A program made the translations under genes and the position numbers. A DNA stretch of 64,000 bases from Brumimicrobium aurantiacum (lineage in GTDB: Bacteria > Bacteroidota > Bacteroidia > Flavobacteriales_D > Crocinitomicaceae), in NCBI RefSeq assembly GCF_003402975.1, contig NZ_QURB01000004.1:58966-122965 (forward strand), written 5' to 3'. Below the pieces are notes generated by a model, which saw only the letters and a program-made list of their open reading frames with translations, ran no database searches and had not been told where the DNA came from. Shown in pieces: positions 14,846 to 23,294 of this stretch. Numbering within the stretch: position 1 is the first letter of the stretch; the number at the start of each line of letters is the position of its first letter.

Positions 14846-17800
14846 TTATCGCAATAGATTAACATGACCTGTTAATTCCTTTTTAACATTTTCGCTATCT
14901 TCATACATTATTTTCCAGATATATGTTCCATCCTTACATATTTCACCACCATAAGTTCCATCCCACACACCATCGATATCAAAACTTTCGAAAATGACTT
15001 CTCCCCATCTGTCAAATATCAACAAATGGAAGTCATCTATATTCCCAGCCACAACAAAGAAACCATCATTAAATCCATCTCCATCTGGCGTAAATGAATT
15101 TGGAACATAAATAATTCCCTCATAATGAATCTCTACTTCATCTGTAGCTTTACATCCATTTTCATCCTCATACAATACATTATAAACGATTGATTCAGTC
15201 GGCGTGGCTATTGGATCTTGGCAATCTACACATGATAAGTAACTAGGAGGTGACCATGTATAGCTTCCGCCAACTCCGCTTCCTTGTGCACTCAATTGCA
15301 CCTCATCTCCAATAAAGCCGTAATAATCTGGATTTGTCTGCACATTTGGAGCTGGAAAATGTGATATTTCAACGTCTGCTTTAGCAGTACAACCATATTC
15401 ATCAGTAACGGTTACTGTAAATGTTGTTGGATTATTTGGCGAGGCTGTAGTTACTGAAGAATTAGGAGACGATACAAGTGCAGCAGGTTCCCAATGATAC
15501 CCTACTCCTCCACTTGCCCATAGGAAAACTTGCTCTCCAGGACATACTATAGTGTCATTCCCTGCTTCTGGTGTAGTTTCAATGACTTCGATATAGACGC
15601 TATCTAAGGTTGAACCACAAGGATTCACAAATTCAACATAATACCATCGATCAACTGTGGTACTGATGATAACATTTTGCCCTGTTACGGTATTAATATC
15701 CACATTCGGAGACCAATTAATAGTAGGGGCTGGAGATACCGACAAGTTTAGCACATCGCCTTCACATAAAAACGCTGTGTCTTGAACAACTGGTTGTGGT
15801 GGACCTTGAAAAACAGTTACATTTACCTGTTCAGTTAATGTACAGCCGTCAGCAGTAATCATCTCTACATCATAAGTCGCATTAACGGTAGGAGAAATCC
15901 ATAACGTATCATTAGTTGCTGGACCAATCATCGAAGAAGGCTCATTTGACGTCCAAGTATAATCAACTCCACCACTTGCCCAAATCGCAACAGTATCACC
16001 AATACAGGTTTCTAAATCAACAATGGAACTTGCACTATCGACAAAAGTTTCTAAAGTTACTGTGAGGGTATCAGCTCCACAGGAATCTGAAACGATTACA
16101 GTAAAAGTGGTGGTTGTATCAATAGTCGCTGTGGGGTTTGGCAATGTTTCATCGTCTAAGAATTGTGCTGGAGACCATATATAATTACTTCCTCCAGAAG
16201 CTTCCAATTGAAAGTCATCACCGGGGCAAATCTTATCCGTAGGTTGAGTTACAGCACCTTCAAACCCACCAATTTCAATGGTTAAATAACTTGTATCAGA
16301 TTCAAAACAGCCATCACTATCCATCACAACAAACATCACCTCAAATACTCCAGCAGAATCATACATATGAACAGGTGTGTCAACATTACTTGTAGAACCA
16401 TCCCCGAAATCCCAAAAGTAAGTATCTCCATTCTGAGAATTATTCGCAAAATACACCGAATCATTCTCACAATAGAGCACATCTGGAACTGAAGTAGAAG
16501 AATACATTGCTCCTAAATCAAACTTCCATGCCGCTAAATTACAGTTTGAACTATTATTGGTTTCAGAATAAGCACCAGGAGTGGTCGTAAAACCATTTGC
16601 ATCACCTCCACATGCCCCGCATACCGCATGATAAATCCGTCCTTGTTTGTCAAAACGACTTGTCCCACCGTCCACATGATTTGAACTACTCGCTACTCCC
16701 CCCATAAAAGTTCCATAGTTGAGTCCTTGGGCATTTTCTGATAAAACACCTATATAAAAATTACTCCCATTTGTTGTGGTTTGATAGGCATTTGCAGTTG
16801 TAGGAAAACCTTGAGAAGTACTACCTGTTGCTTGGCCTGACTGGTTGGTTACTCCCCCCCAACCTGTGTAATAAATTTCATTGCAGTTAGAAACTAAAAA
16901 GGCTGTTGGTGAAATTTCAACAGTATTATTTCCTCCACCTACGATTGTTGACCAATTTAAAGTTGATAAATCTGTTGAATATTGTTGAATAAACTGACCA
17001 GAATTTGGATTACTATAAACACCTGGTGTTACTGTCATATTTCCTTCGGACTGTCCAAAAACATAAACCCTATCCATCTGGTCCAACTGAACAAAAAAAG
17101 ATTGATCATAATCATTCGTACCAATATAGGTTCCACTTAAAACATTCGAGGTGATTCCATCTAACTCAAAAATATAACCATCAATTCCTCCTTGAATAGA
17201 ATTGCTAAATCCATTCTGGACAGGCATATCTGGTGAATTTGTACCACCACTGACATAAATATTATTTGTGCTCGAAACCTGCAATGAATAACCTGCGTCA
17301 ATCGCTGTACCTCCAAGATAAGTAGACCAAATTAAATTATTTAATCCTGGACTAAGCTTTGCCACAATGGCATCTTGCCCCCCTCCAATAGTTGAGGAAA
17401 ATCCATTTACGATAGGAAAGTCTGGCGATTGAGTAGAACTGGTAATCAGAACATCTCCGTTTAAATCTAGTATTATTTCACCCCTAAAAACATCACCATA
17501 ATTATAATTTAATGCACCAACATTTAATCCATCATTTTCTGATCCTCCAAGTAAGGTACTCGCTATCAAATTCGAACCATCAGAGCTTAAGTGTGCGACA
17601 ATTAGATCTGTCCCATTAAAATCTATAGCTATTTGAGAAGTTAAAGTTCCGCTATTATGTGTCGTTTGATAAGCATTAGATGACAAAGGGAAATTTGATG
17701 ATGTTGTAGAACCTAAAATATAAAGCTCTCCTTGTGCATTCGTTACAATTGAATTTGGCGTTTCGTTTCCATCCCCACCAATATAAGTTGAATAAAGCAA

Positions 17801-18724
17801 ACTGGTTCCATCACTTGAAAACTTAGTTATTCCAATATCAATTTTAAAAAGTCCATAGCCTCCATTAAATGTCTCATCATAAGCACCAGTAGATAATGGA
17901 TATCCGGTACCAAAAACAATTCCACCGGCATATAAATTAGCATTTCCGTCAGGTGCAGCAGTAAATCCCCAATTATCTGCATTAGACCCCGTGAAAGTTG
18001 AAAAAGTTAAACTAGGATCTATAATCAATGTTGAAGTGGTATCATATCCTTCTGGGAAATCAAAAGTAACTACATCTTCAGATCTTTTAAAAACCGATTT
18101 TACTGGAGATTGAAAACGTGATTCAGATTTCGTCCACACCTTCAAACCATCTTCAATAATAGGTCCGAATCGCGTAAAAATCTCTACTTTCTCATCTGAA
18201 ACAGAAAGCTTATCCATTCCTTCATGACGAATTTGAATAATTGAAGGATCTACTCCAGGTTCAACATGAAATGAGTATTTGATATTCTCTGAAGTCATTT
18301 CTAATATCAAATCAATTCCTGGGTAAAAATCTAACATTTCAAGCTTCTTAAATGAGCGCACTTTAGAATGCCAATTAGTAGAATCATTACCTAAAAAATA
18401 ATTACTGTAAAATGAAGATGTGTCTTTTTCATTAACCTTTCCCTTCCAAGAGGAATTTACAAAATGACTATGAACAGTATGTGATTGAATTTTATCTATG
18501 CTATCTCCATGATGTGCAGCATGATAAACATCTCCTAAATTATTCAAGGCGTATGTAAACTTGTCTTTTTCAATAAAAAAATCACCTTTTTGAAGATTTA
18601 CCCGATAAAGAATTTTCGCATCCCATTGCCCTCTATTTGGCTCAAACCAAGTTTCTCCGTCTTGCCCTAAAGCATTCGAAAAAACACTGATAAAAACTAT
18701 ACAGAAAAGGATTATACGAGTCAT
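14846..18724 (-). CDS. Giant T9SS-secreted SBBP/PKD repeat protein
   Basis: 1292 residues. Signal peptide (about 1-20, cleavage after NALG). Residues about 25-235 match the DUF7948-type domain that opens with EPNRGQW. A series of SBBP-like beta-propeller repeats follows (about 235-690; recurrent STYLGG and STYIGG motifs), then a PKD domain with YFWDFGDGS, several further PKD/Ig-like modules, each with a CxGD or CPG turn, and a C-terminal gliding-motility-associated domain (about 1205-1292: VPNSFTPDGDGFNDGFFV, FDRWGEVIFES). That domain is the type B sorting signal of the type IX secretion system, so the protein is exported and attached to the cell surface or released. A likely adhesin or surface-layer component; no enzymatic motif seen. 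Confidence 0.9.
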   Translation of the reverse strand: MTRIILFCIVFISVFSNALGQDGETWFEPNRGQWDAKILYRVNLQKGDFFIEKDKFTYALNNLGDVYHAAHHGDSIDKIQSHTVHSHFVNSSWKGKVNEKDTSSFYSNYFLGNDSTNWHSKVRSFKKLEMLDFYPGIDLILEMTSENIKYSFHVEPGVDPSIIQIRHEGMDKLSVSDEKVEIFTRFGPIIEDGLKVWTKSESRFQSPVKSVFKRSEDVVTFDFPEGYDTTSTLIIDPSLTFSTFTGSNADNWGFTAAPDGNANLYAGGIVFGTGYPLSTGAYDETFNGGYGLFKIDIGITKFSSDGTSLLYSTYIGGDGNETPNSIVTNAQGELYILGSTTSSNFPLSSNAYQTTHNSGTLTSQIAIDFNGTDLIVAHLSSDGSNLIASTLLGGSENDGLNVGALNYNYGDVFRGEIILDLNGDVLITSSTQSPDFPIVNGFSSTIGGGQDAIVAKLSPGLNNLIWSTYLGGTAIDAGYSLQVSSTNNIYVSGGTNSPDMPVQNGFSNSIQGGIDGYIFELDGITSNVLSGTYIGTNDYDQSFFVQLDQMDRVYVFGQSEGNMTVTPGVYSNPNSGQFIQQYSTDLSTLNWSTIVGGGNNTVEISPTAFLVSNCNEIYYTGWGGVTNQSGQATGSTSQGFPTTANAYQTTTNGSNFYIGVLSENAQGLNYGTFMGGVASSSNHVDGGTSRFDKQGRIYHAVCGACGGDANGFTTTPGAYSETNNSSNCNLAAWKFDLGAMYSSTSVPDVLYCENDSVYFANNSQNGDTYFWDFGDGSTSNVDTPVHMYDSAGVFEVMFVVMDSDGCFESDTSYLTIEIGGFEGAVTQPTDKICPGDDFQLEASGGSNYIWSPAQFLDDETLPNPTATIDTTTTFTVIVSDSCGADTLTVTLETFVDSASSIVDLETCIGDTVAIWASGGVDYTWTSNEPSSMIGPATNDTLWISPTVNATYDVEMITADGCTLTEQVNVTVFQGPPQPVVQDTAFLCEGDVLNLSVSPAPTINWSPNVDINTVTGQNVIISTTVDRWYYVEFVNPCGSTLDSVYIEVIETTPEAGNDTIVCPGEQVFLWASGGVGYHWEPAALVSSPNSSVTTASPNNPTTFTVTVTDEYGCTAKADVEISHFPAPNVQTNPDYYGFIGDEVQLSAQGSGVGGSYTWSPPSYLSCVDCQDPIATPTESIVYNVLYEDENGCKATDEVEIHYEGIIYVPNSFTPDGDGFNDGFFVVAGNIDDFHLLIFDRWGEVIFESFDIDGVWDGTYGGEICKDGTYIWKIMYEDSENVKKELTGHVNLLR

Positions 18725-18728
18725 TAAT

Positions 18729-18736
18729 CAAATATA
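18729..18736 (-). promoter_or_regulatory. -7 element almost touching a start codon
   Basis: The minus strand reads TATATTTG, a TAnnTTTG match, ending only four bases before the ATG of the SBBP/PKD protein. If used, transcription would start at or near the ATG and give a leaderless or nearly leaderless mRNA. The element may equally be a chance match in AT-rich DNA. Confidence 0.35.
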
Positions 18737-18874
18737 ATAAATGAAAAATTAAATATGGATTAAATTACAGTAATTCAACCAATAATAAGACTCTTCTTTT
18801 ATGGTTATCGTTGCTTTTTAAAACTATTTAAAAACACTCTTCCCATTTTATATGGATAAAAGGGATTTTAAAAG

Positions 18875-18882
18875 TATTTTTG
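18875..18882 (+). promoter_or_regulatory. -7 promoter element of the amidotransferase gene
   Basis: TATTTTTG (TAnnTTTG) ends 22 bases before the ATG at 18905, a typical leader length. It probably drives the three-gene unit up to gpmI. Confidence 0.55.
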
Positions 18883-18904
18883 CAAAAGAAAAATATCAAA
18901 GCCC

Positions 18905-20806
18905 ATGAGTGATGCAATTAAGCATGAGTGCGGAATAGCACTTTTAAGACTAAAAAAACCATTAGAATTTTATATTGATAAATACGGTTCAGCCTTTTAT
19001 GGTCTAAACAAGATGTATTTATTGATGGAAAAACAACACAATCGAGGTCAAGATGGTGCTGGATTGGCAAACATAAAGTTAGACATGAGTCCTGGAGAAC
19101 GTTATATTTCTCGTAGGAGGTCTGTAGACCAAAAACCAATTCAAGATATTTTCACAACGATCAATCAACGTTTTGAAGACATTGCCGAGCATAGTCCAGA
19201 AAAATTAAAAGACATTGACTTTTTAAAGAAAAATGTTGGGTTTACTGGAGAGCTATTTTTAGGGCACCTAAGATATGGAACTTCTGGAAAAAACGGAATT
19301 GAAAGTTGCCATCCATTCTTACGTCAAAACAACTGGATGACAAGAAACCTTGTTGTTGCAGGTAACTTTAACCTTACGAATGTTGATGAATTATTTGATG
19401 TTTTATTAAATTTAGGTCAGCATCCGAAAGAAAAATCTGATACTGTTACAGTGCTTGAGAAAATTGGACATTTCTTAGACGAAGAAAATGAGGATTTATT
19501 CCAACAATATAAATCTCAAGGCTACAACAATAAAGAAATCACCTCAAAAATTGCAGAACACCTTGATATTGTAAAAATACTTAAGCGTGCCTCTGAAGAT
19601 TGGGATGGTGGTTATACAATGTCTGGATTATTTGGTCATGGAGATGCTTTCGTATTGAGAGACCCAGCAGGAATCCGTCCAGCATTCTGGTATGAAGATG
19701 ATGAAATTTTTGTAGTAACATCTGAACGTCCTGTTATTCAAACAGCATTCAACCTTAAAAAGGAAGATATAAAGGAATTAAATCCAGGACATGCTTTAAT
19801 ATTGAAGAAATCAGGAGAAGTTTCTGAAGAAAAAATAAACGAACCTACAGCTAACGCAGCTTGTTCTTTTGAGAGAATTTACTTCTCAAGAGGAAATGAT
19901 TTTGATATCTACAACGAACGTAAATTACTTGGTCAATATCTAGTTCCTCAAATCATTGACAGCATTAACAACGAATTGGACAATGCTGTTTTCTCCTTTA
20001 TTCCGAACACGGCAGAAATGTCATTTTATGGTATGATGAAGGGATTGGAAGACTACCTTAATGTTGAGAAAATTGATGCGATCAAAGCTTTAGGAAATGA
20101 ATTAACAGACGAAAAACTTCAGCAAATCCTTACACGTAAGACTCGTTTTGAGAAAATTGCGATTAAAGATGCAAAACTTAGAACTTTCATAACACAGGAT
20201 GATGCACGTGACGACATGGTTGCTCATGTTTACGACATTACTTATGGTACAGTTAAACGCAATGAGGATAATCTTGTAGTGATTGACGACTCTATAGTGA
20301 GAGGAACAACTTTAAAACAAAGTATCCTTAGAATTCTTGATCGTTTGGAACCAAAAAAGATTGTAGTGGTTTCATCTGCTCCTCAAATCCGTTACCCAGA
20401 TTGTTACGGAATTGATATGGCTAAAATGGGGGACTTCATTGCTTTTGAGGCAGCCATTGAATTACTTAAAGAAAATGGAAAAGGTTACTTAATCGATGAC
20501 ATTTACAAAAAATGTGTTGAGCAACAAAACCTTCCTAAAGAGCAAATTAAGAATTACGTTAAAGAGATATACGCACCATTTACTCCGCAAGAAATATCAG
20601 ATAAAATTGCGCAATTATTAACGCCAGTTGATATGAAATCGGAAGTAAAAATTGTTTACCAAACAATAGAAAACCTTCACAAGGCTTGTCCTAACAACAC
20701 AGGAGACTGGTACTTCACTGGAAACTACCCAACTCCAGGAGGAAACAAAGTTGTGAACAAGGCATACATGAACTATATTGAAGGAATTAGTGAACGTGCT
20801 TATTAA
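18905..20806 (+). CDS. Amidophosphoribosyltransferase-like class II amidotransferase
   Basis: 633 residues: an N-terminal class II glutaminase domain followed by a phosphoribosyltransferase domain, as in PurF. The catalytic Cys would be Cys9 (HECGIALLRL) after removal of an eight-residue propeptide, as in B. subtilis PurF. Other glutaminase motifs are RGQDGAG and GHLRYGTSG. The PRPP-binding loop VIDDSIVRGTT (459-469) is complete. It is about 130-160 residues longer than usual PurF (470-510), with extra sequence in the glutaminase half and at the C-terminus. It is probably the long Bacteroidota PurF paralogue and may make phosphoribosylamine for purines; whether it is the main PurF of the genome is unknown. 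Confidence 0.8.
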   Translation: MSDAIKHECGIALLRLKKPLEFYIDKYGSAFYGLNKMYLLMEKQHNRGQDGAGLANIKLDMSPGERYISRRRSVDQKPIQDIFTTINQRFEDIAEHSPEKLKDIDFLKKNVGFTGELFLGHLRYGTSGKNGIESCHPFLRQNNWMTRNLVVAGNFNLTNVDELFDVLLNLGQHPKEKSDTVTVLEKIGHFLDEENEDLFQQYKSQGYNNKEITSKIAEHLDIVKILKRASEDWDGGYTMSGLFGHGDAFVLRDPAGIRPAFWYEDDEIFVVTSERPVIQTAFNLKKEDIKELNPGHALILKKSGEVSEEKINEPTANAACSFERIYFSRGNDFDIYNERKLLGQYLVPQIIDSINNELDNAVFSFIPNTAEMSFYGMMKGLEDYLNVEKIDAIKALGNELTDEKLQQILTRKTRFEKIAIKDAKLRTFITQDDARDDMVAHVYDITYGTVKRNEDNLVVIDDSIVRGTTLKQSILRILDRLEPKKIVVVSSAPQIRYPDCYGIDMAKMGDFIAFEAAIELLKENGKGYLIDDIYKKCVEQQNLPKEQIKNYVKEIYAPFTPQEISDKIAQLLTPVDMKSEVKIVYQTIENLHKACPNNTGDWYFTGNYPTPGGNKVVNKAYMNYIEGISERAY

Positions 20807-20814
20807 AAATTAAA

Positions 20815-21711
20815 ATGAAAAAGCAAACAGCAATATTTTTCTACTTACTAGGAGTATATGCTGTCATGCAATTTATTTGGTGGGGGTATCATTTGATTGA
20901 GCTGTCTTCGGAAGTAAACTCAAATGATACCCAAACCAAAAGACTCATAATGATCATTGGAGAAGGCTTAGTTTTCTTCATTATTTTAATTCTTGGTCTT
21001 TGGAAAATAAGACACTCCTTTCAAAAAGAAATTAAATTATCTAAAAGACAAAACAATTTTCTTTTGTCTGTGACGCATGAGTTAAAAACACCTTTAACCT
21101 CCAATAAATTATACCTTCAAACCTTACTTAAACGAAAAGGACTTGAAAGACAGCAACAAGAAGAAATGCTGAACTTTGCCATCAAAGAAAACAAGCGATT
21201 GGAGGATATGATAGACAATATTCTTACCGCCACAAGAATTGACAATCACCGTTTACAATTAAACAAAGTAGAGTGTAATCTAAGTGAAATTATTTCAAAT
21301 AATGTTCAAAAATGGTCGGCTTCTCGAATCCCTGTAAGTACATCTATTGAAGAAAACATTCACATTCACGCTGATCTTTTTATCATAGAAACAACACTTA
21401 ACAATCTACTTGACAATGCCTTAAAATATGCAGGAAAAGAGGCTCAAATTGAAGTCTATTTAAAAAAGGAAAAAAACCTAATCACTTGGGGAGTTAAGGA
21501 TAATGGTAAAGGGATTGATCCTGAAAATGCCAAAGATATTTTCAAGAAATTTGTACGTGTTGGAAATGAAGAAACACGCACTGAAAAAGGAACAGGTTTA
21601 GGTCTATATATTGTAAAAAACTTAATCAAATTTCATGGAGACACCATAACTTATGAAATGAATAAGCCAAATGGTGCCCATTTTAAAATCACTATACATG
21701 AAAAACAATAA
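20815..21711 (+). CDS. Orphan membrane sensor histidine kinase
   Basis: 298 residues. Two N-terminal membrane helices (about 5-28 and 44-65) with a very short loop between them, then a HisKA domain with VTHELKTPLTS (His88) and a complete HATPase domain: LDNALKYAG, DNGKGID and GTGLGLYIVK. There is almost no periplasmic sensor region, so it may sense membrane state or a partner protein. No response regulator is adjacent. It lies eight bases after the amidotransferase gene and its last codons overlap the start of gpmI, placing a signalling gene inside a metabolic operon. Confidence 0.88.
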   Translation: MKKQTAIFFYLLGVYAVMQFIWWGYHLIELSSEVNSNDTQTKRLIMIIGEGLVFFIILILGLWKIRHSFQKEIKLSKRQNNFLLSVTHELKTPLTSNKLYLQTLLKRKGLERQQQEEMLNFAIKENKRLEDMIDNILTATRIDNHRLQLNKVECNLSEIISNNVQKWSASRIPVSTSIEENIHIHADLFIIETTLNNLLDNALKYAGKEAQIEVYLKKEKNLITWGVKDNGKGIDPENAKDIFKKFVRVGNEETRTEKGTGLGLYIVKNLIKFHGDTITYEMNKPNGAHFKITIHEKQ

Positions 21712-23224
21712 CAAGGTTGGTTTAATTATTCTAGACGGATGGGGAATTGGAGACAAGAGTAAAGCCGACGCGGTATTCAACGCCAACACGCCAACCATGG
21801 ACAATCTTACACTTAAATACCCAAACGCCACACTCACAACGTTTGGAGAAATGGTTGGTTTACCAGAAGGCCAAATGGGAAACTCAGAAGTTGGACACCT
21901 CAATATTGGTGCTGGTAGAATTGTTTACCAAGAATTAACTAGAATCAACAAATCAATTAGAGAGGGAGACTTTTTTAAATTAGACTCCTTGTGTAAAGCC
22001 TTTGAAAAAGCAAAGCAAAACAATCAAAAGGTTCACTTCATGGGACTCGTTTCTGAAGGAGGTGTTCACAGTTCTCAAAGCCATCTTCATGCTTTATGTG
22101 ACATGGCAATGCAATATGATCTTCAAAAAGTGTATATCCATGGGTTCTCAGACGGACGTGATTGTGATCCTAAAAGTGGAAAAGCTTTCTTCAACAATTT
22201 AGAGAAACATATCAAAGACAGCCCTATCAAACTCGCAAGCATTATCGGCCGCTATTTTGCAATGGATAGAGATTCTCGATGGGAAAGAATTGAAGAGGCA
22301 TATAACTTAATAACCAAAGTTGTTGGTCGAACTTTTGACAATTCTAATGCCGTTTTTGACACATGGTATAATGAAGAAGTTACGGACGAATTTATCCGTG
22401 CTTCGAAAATCGATCATGGCGATGAAAATACAAGTATAGAAGATGGAGACTTGGTTATAAGTTTCAATTTCAGAACTGATAGACCAAGAGAAATCATTAC
22501 TGTTTTGAATCAGCAGAAAATTGATGGATATTTGATGGAACCATTGAATCTGGATCTATACACCATGACCTCTTACGATGAAACATTTAAAAATGTTGAG
22601 GTTATTTTCAATAAAGAAAATTTACATAATACAATCGGCGAAGTTTTAGCCAATCATCATAAAACACAGGTGAGAATTGCTGAAACTGAAAAATATCCAC
22701 ACGTTACATTCTTCTTTTCTGGTGGAAGAGAGGCTCCGTTTCAAAATGAAAAAAGATTATTGGTCAACTCACCAAATGTAGCGACATACGATTTACAACC
22801 AGAAATGAGTGCTCCAAAAGTAACCAAAGAAATCACTGATGAAATTAATTCAAATACACCTGACTTCTTTTGTTTAAACTTTGCAAATCCTGACATGGTT
22901 GGTCACACTGGTGATTACAACGCCATAATTAAAGCGGTGGAGACAGTAGATAACTGTTTGAATGAGGTAATTAATACAGGACTAAACAAAGGTTATGAAT
23001 TTATCGTAATTGCAGACCATGGAAATGCAGACAAAGCTTTAAATGCAGATGGTTCTCCAAACACAGCACATTCACTTAATCCTGTACCAGTAATATATGT
23101 CACCAAAGATTTGGTAACATTAGAGAGCGGAATATTAGCAGACGTAGCCCCTACAATATTACACCGAATGGGAGTGGACATTCCATCAGAAATGACAGGT
23201 AAAAACCTCATAAAAGAAGCATAA
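21698..23224 (+). CDS. gpmI: 2,3-bisphosphoglycerate-independent phosphoglycerate mutase
   Basis: 508 residues from the ATG at 21698; longer versions from 21671 add nine residues that the family lacks. It interconverts 3- and 2-phosphoglycerate in glycolysis with two Mn ions. The alkaline-phosphatase-type core is clear: LDGWGIGD (metal Asp near 13), QMGNSEVGHLNIGAGR with the phospho-serine Ser63, the middle domain with HGFSDGRDCDP, and the C-terminal metal motifs NFANPDMVGHTG and ADHGNAD. It overlaps the end of the histidine kinase by 14 bases. A strong bidirectional terminator follows. Two other glycolytic genes, pgk and eno, lie elsewhere in the window. Confidence 0.95.
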   Translation: MKNNNKVGLIILDGWGIGDKSKADAVFNANTPTMDNLTLKYPNATLTTFGEMVGLPEGQMGNSEVGHLNIGAGRIVYQELTRINKSIREGDFFKLDSLCKAFEKAKQNNQKVHFMGLVSEGGVHSSQSHLHALCDMAMQYDLQKVYIHGFSDGRDCDPKSGKAFFNNLEKHIKDSPIKLASIIGRYFAMDRDSRWERIEEAYNLITKVVGRTFDNSNAVFDTWYNEEVTDEFIRASKIDHGDENTSIEDGDLVISFNFRTDRPREIITVLNQQKIDGYLMEPLNLDLYTMTSYDETFKNVEVIFNKENLHNTIGEVLANHHKTQVRIAETEKYPHVTFFFSGGREAPFQNEKRLLVNSPNVATYDLQPEMSAPKVTKEITDEINSNTPDFFCLNFANPDMVGHTGDYNAIIKAVETVDNCLNEVINTGLNKGYEFIVIADHGNADKALNADGSPNTAHSLNPVPVIYVTKDLVTLESGILADVAPTILHRMGVDIPSEMTGKNLIKEA

Positions 23225-23243
23225 ACACATTTTTATATCAAAA

Positions 23244-23272
23244 AAAAAGAGGAGCAATTAGCTCCTCTTTTT
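23244..23272. terminator. Bidirectional terminator after gpmI
   Basis: AAAGAGGAGC (23246-23255) pairs with GCTCCTCTTT (23261-23270), loop AATTA, with an A run before and T run after. It serves gpmI on plus and the convergent choice-of-anchor-L gene on minus. Confidence 0.88.
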
Positions 23273-23294
23273 AGTTTCAAAAGTTTCAATCTAG

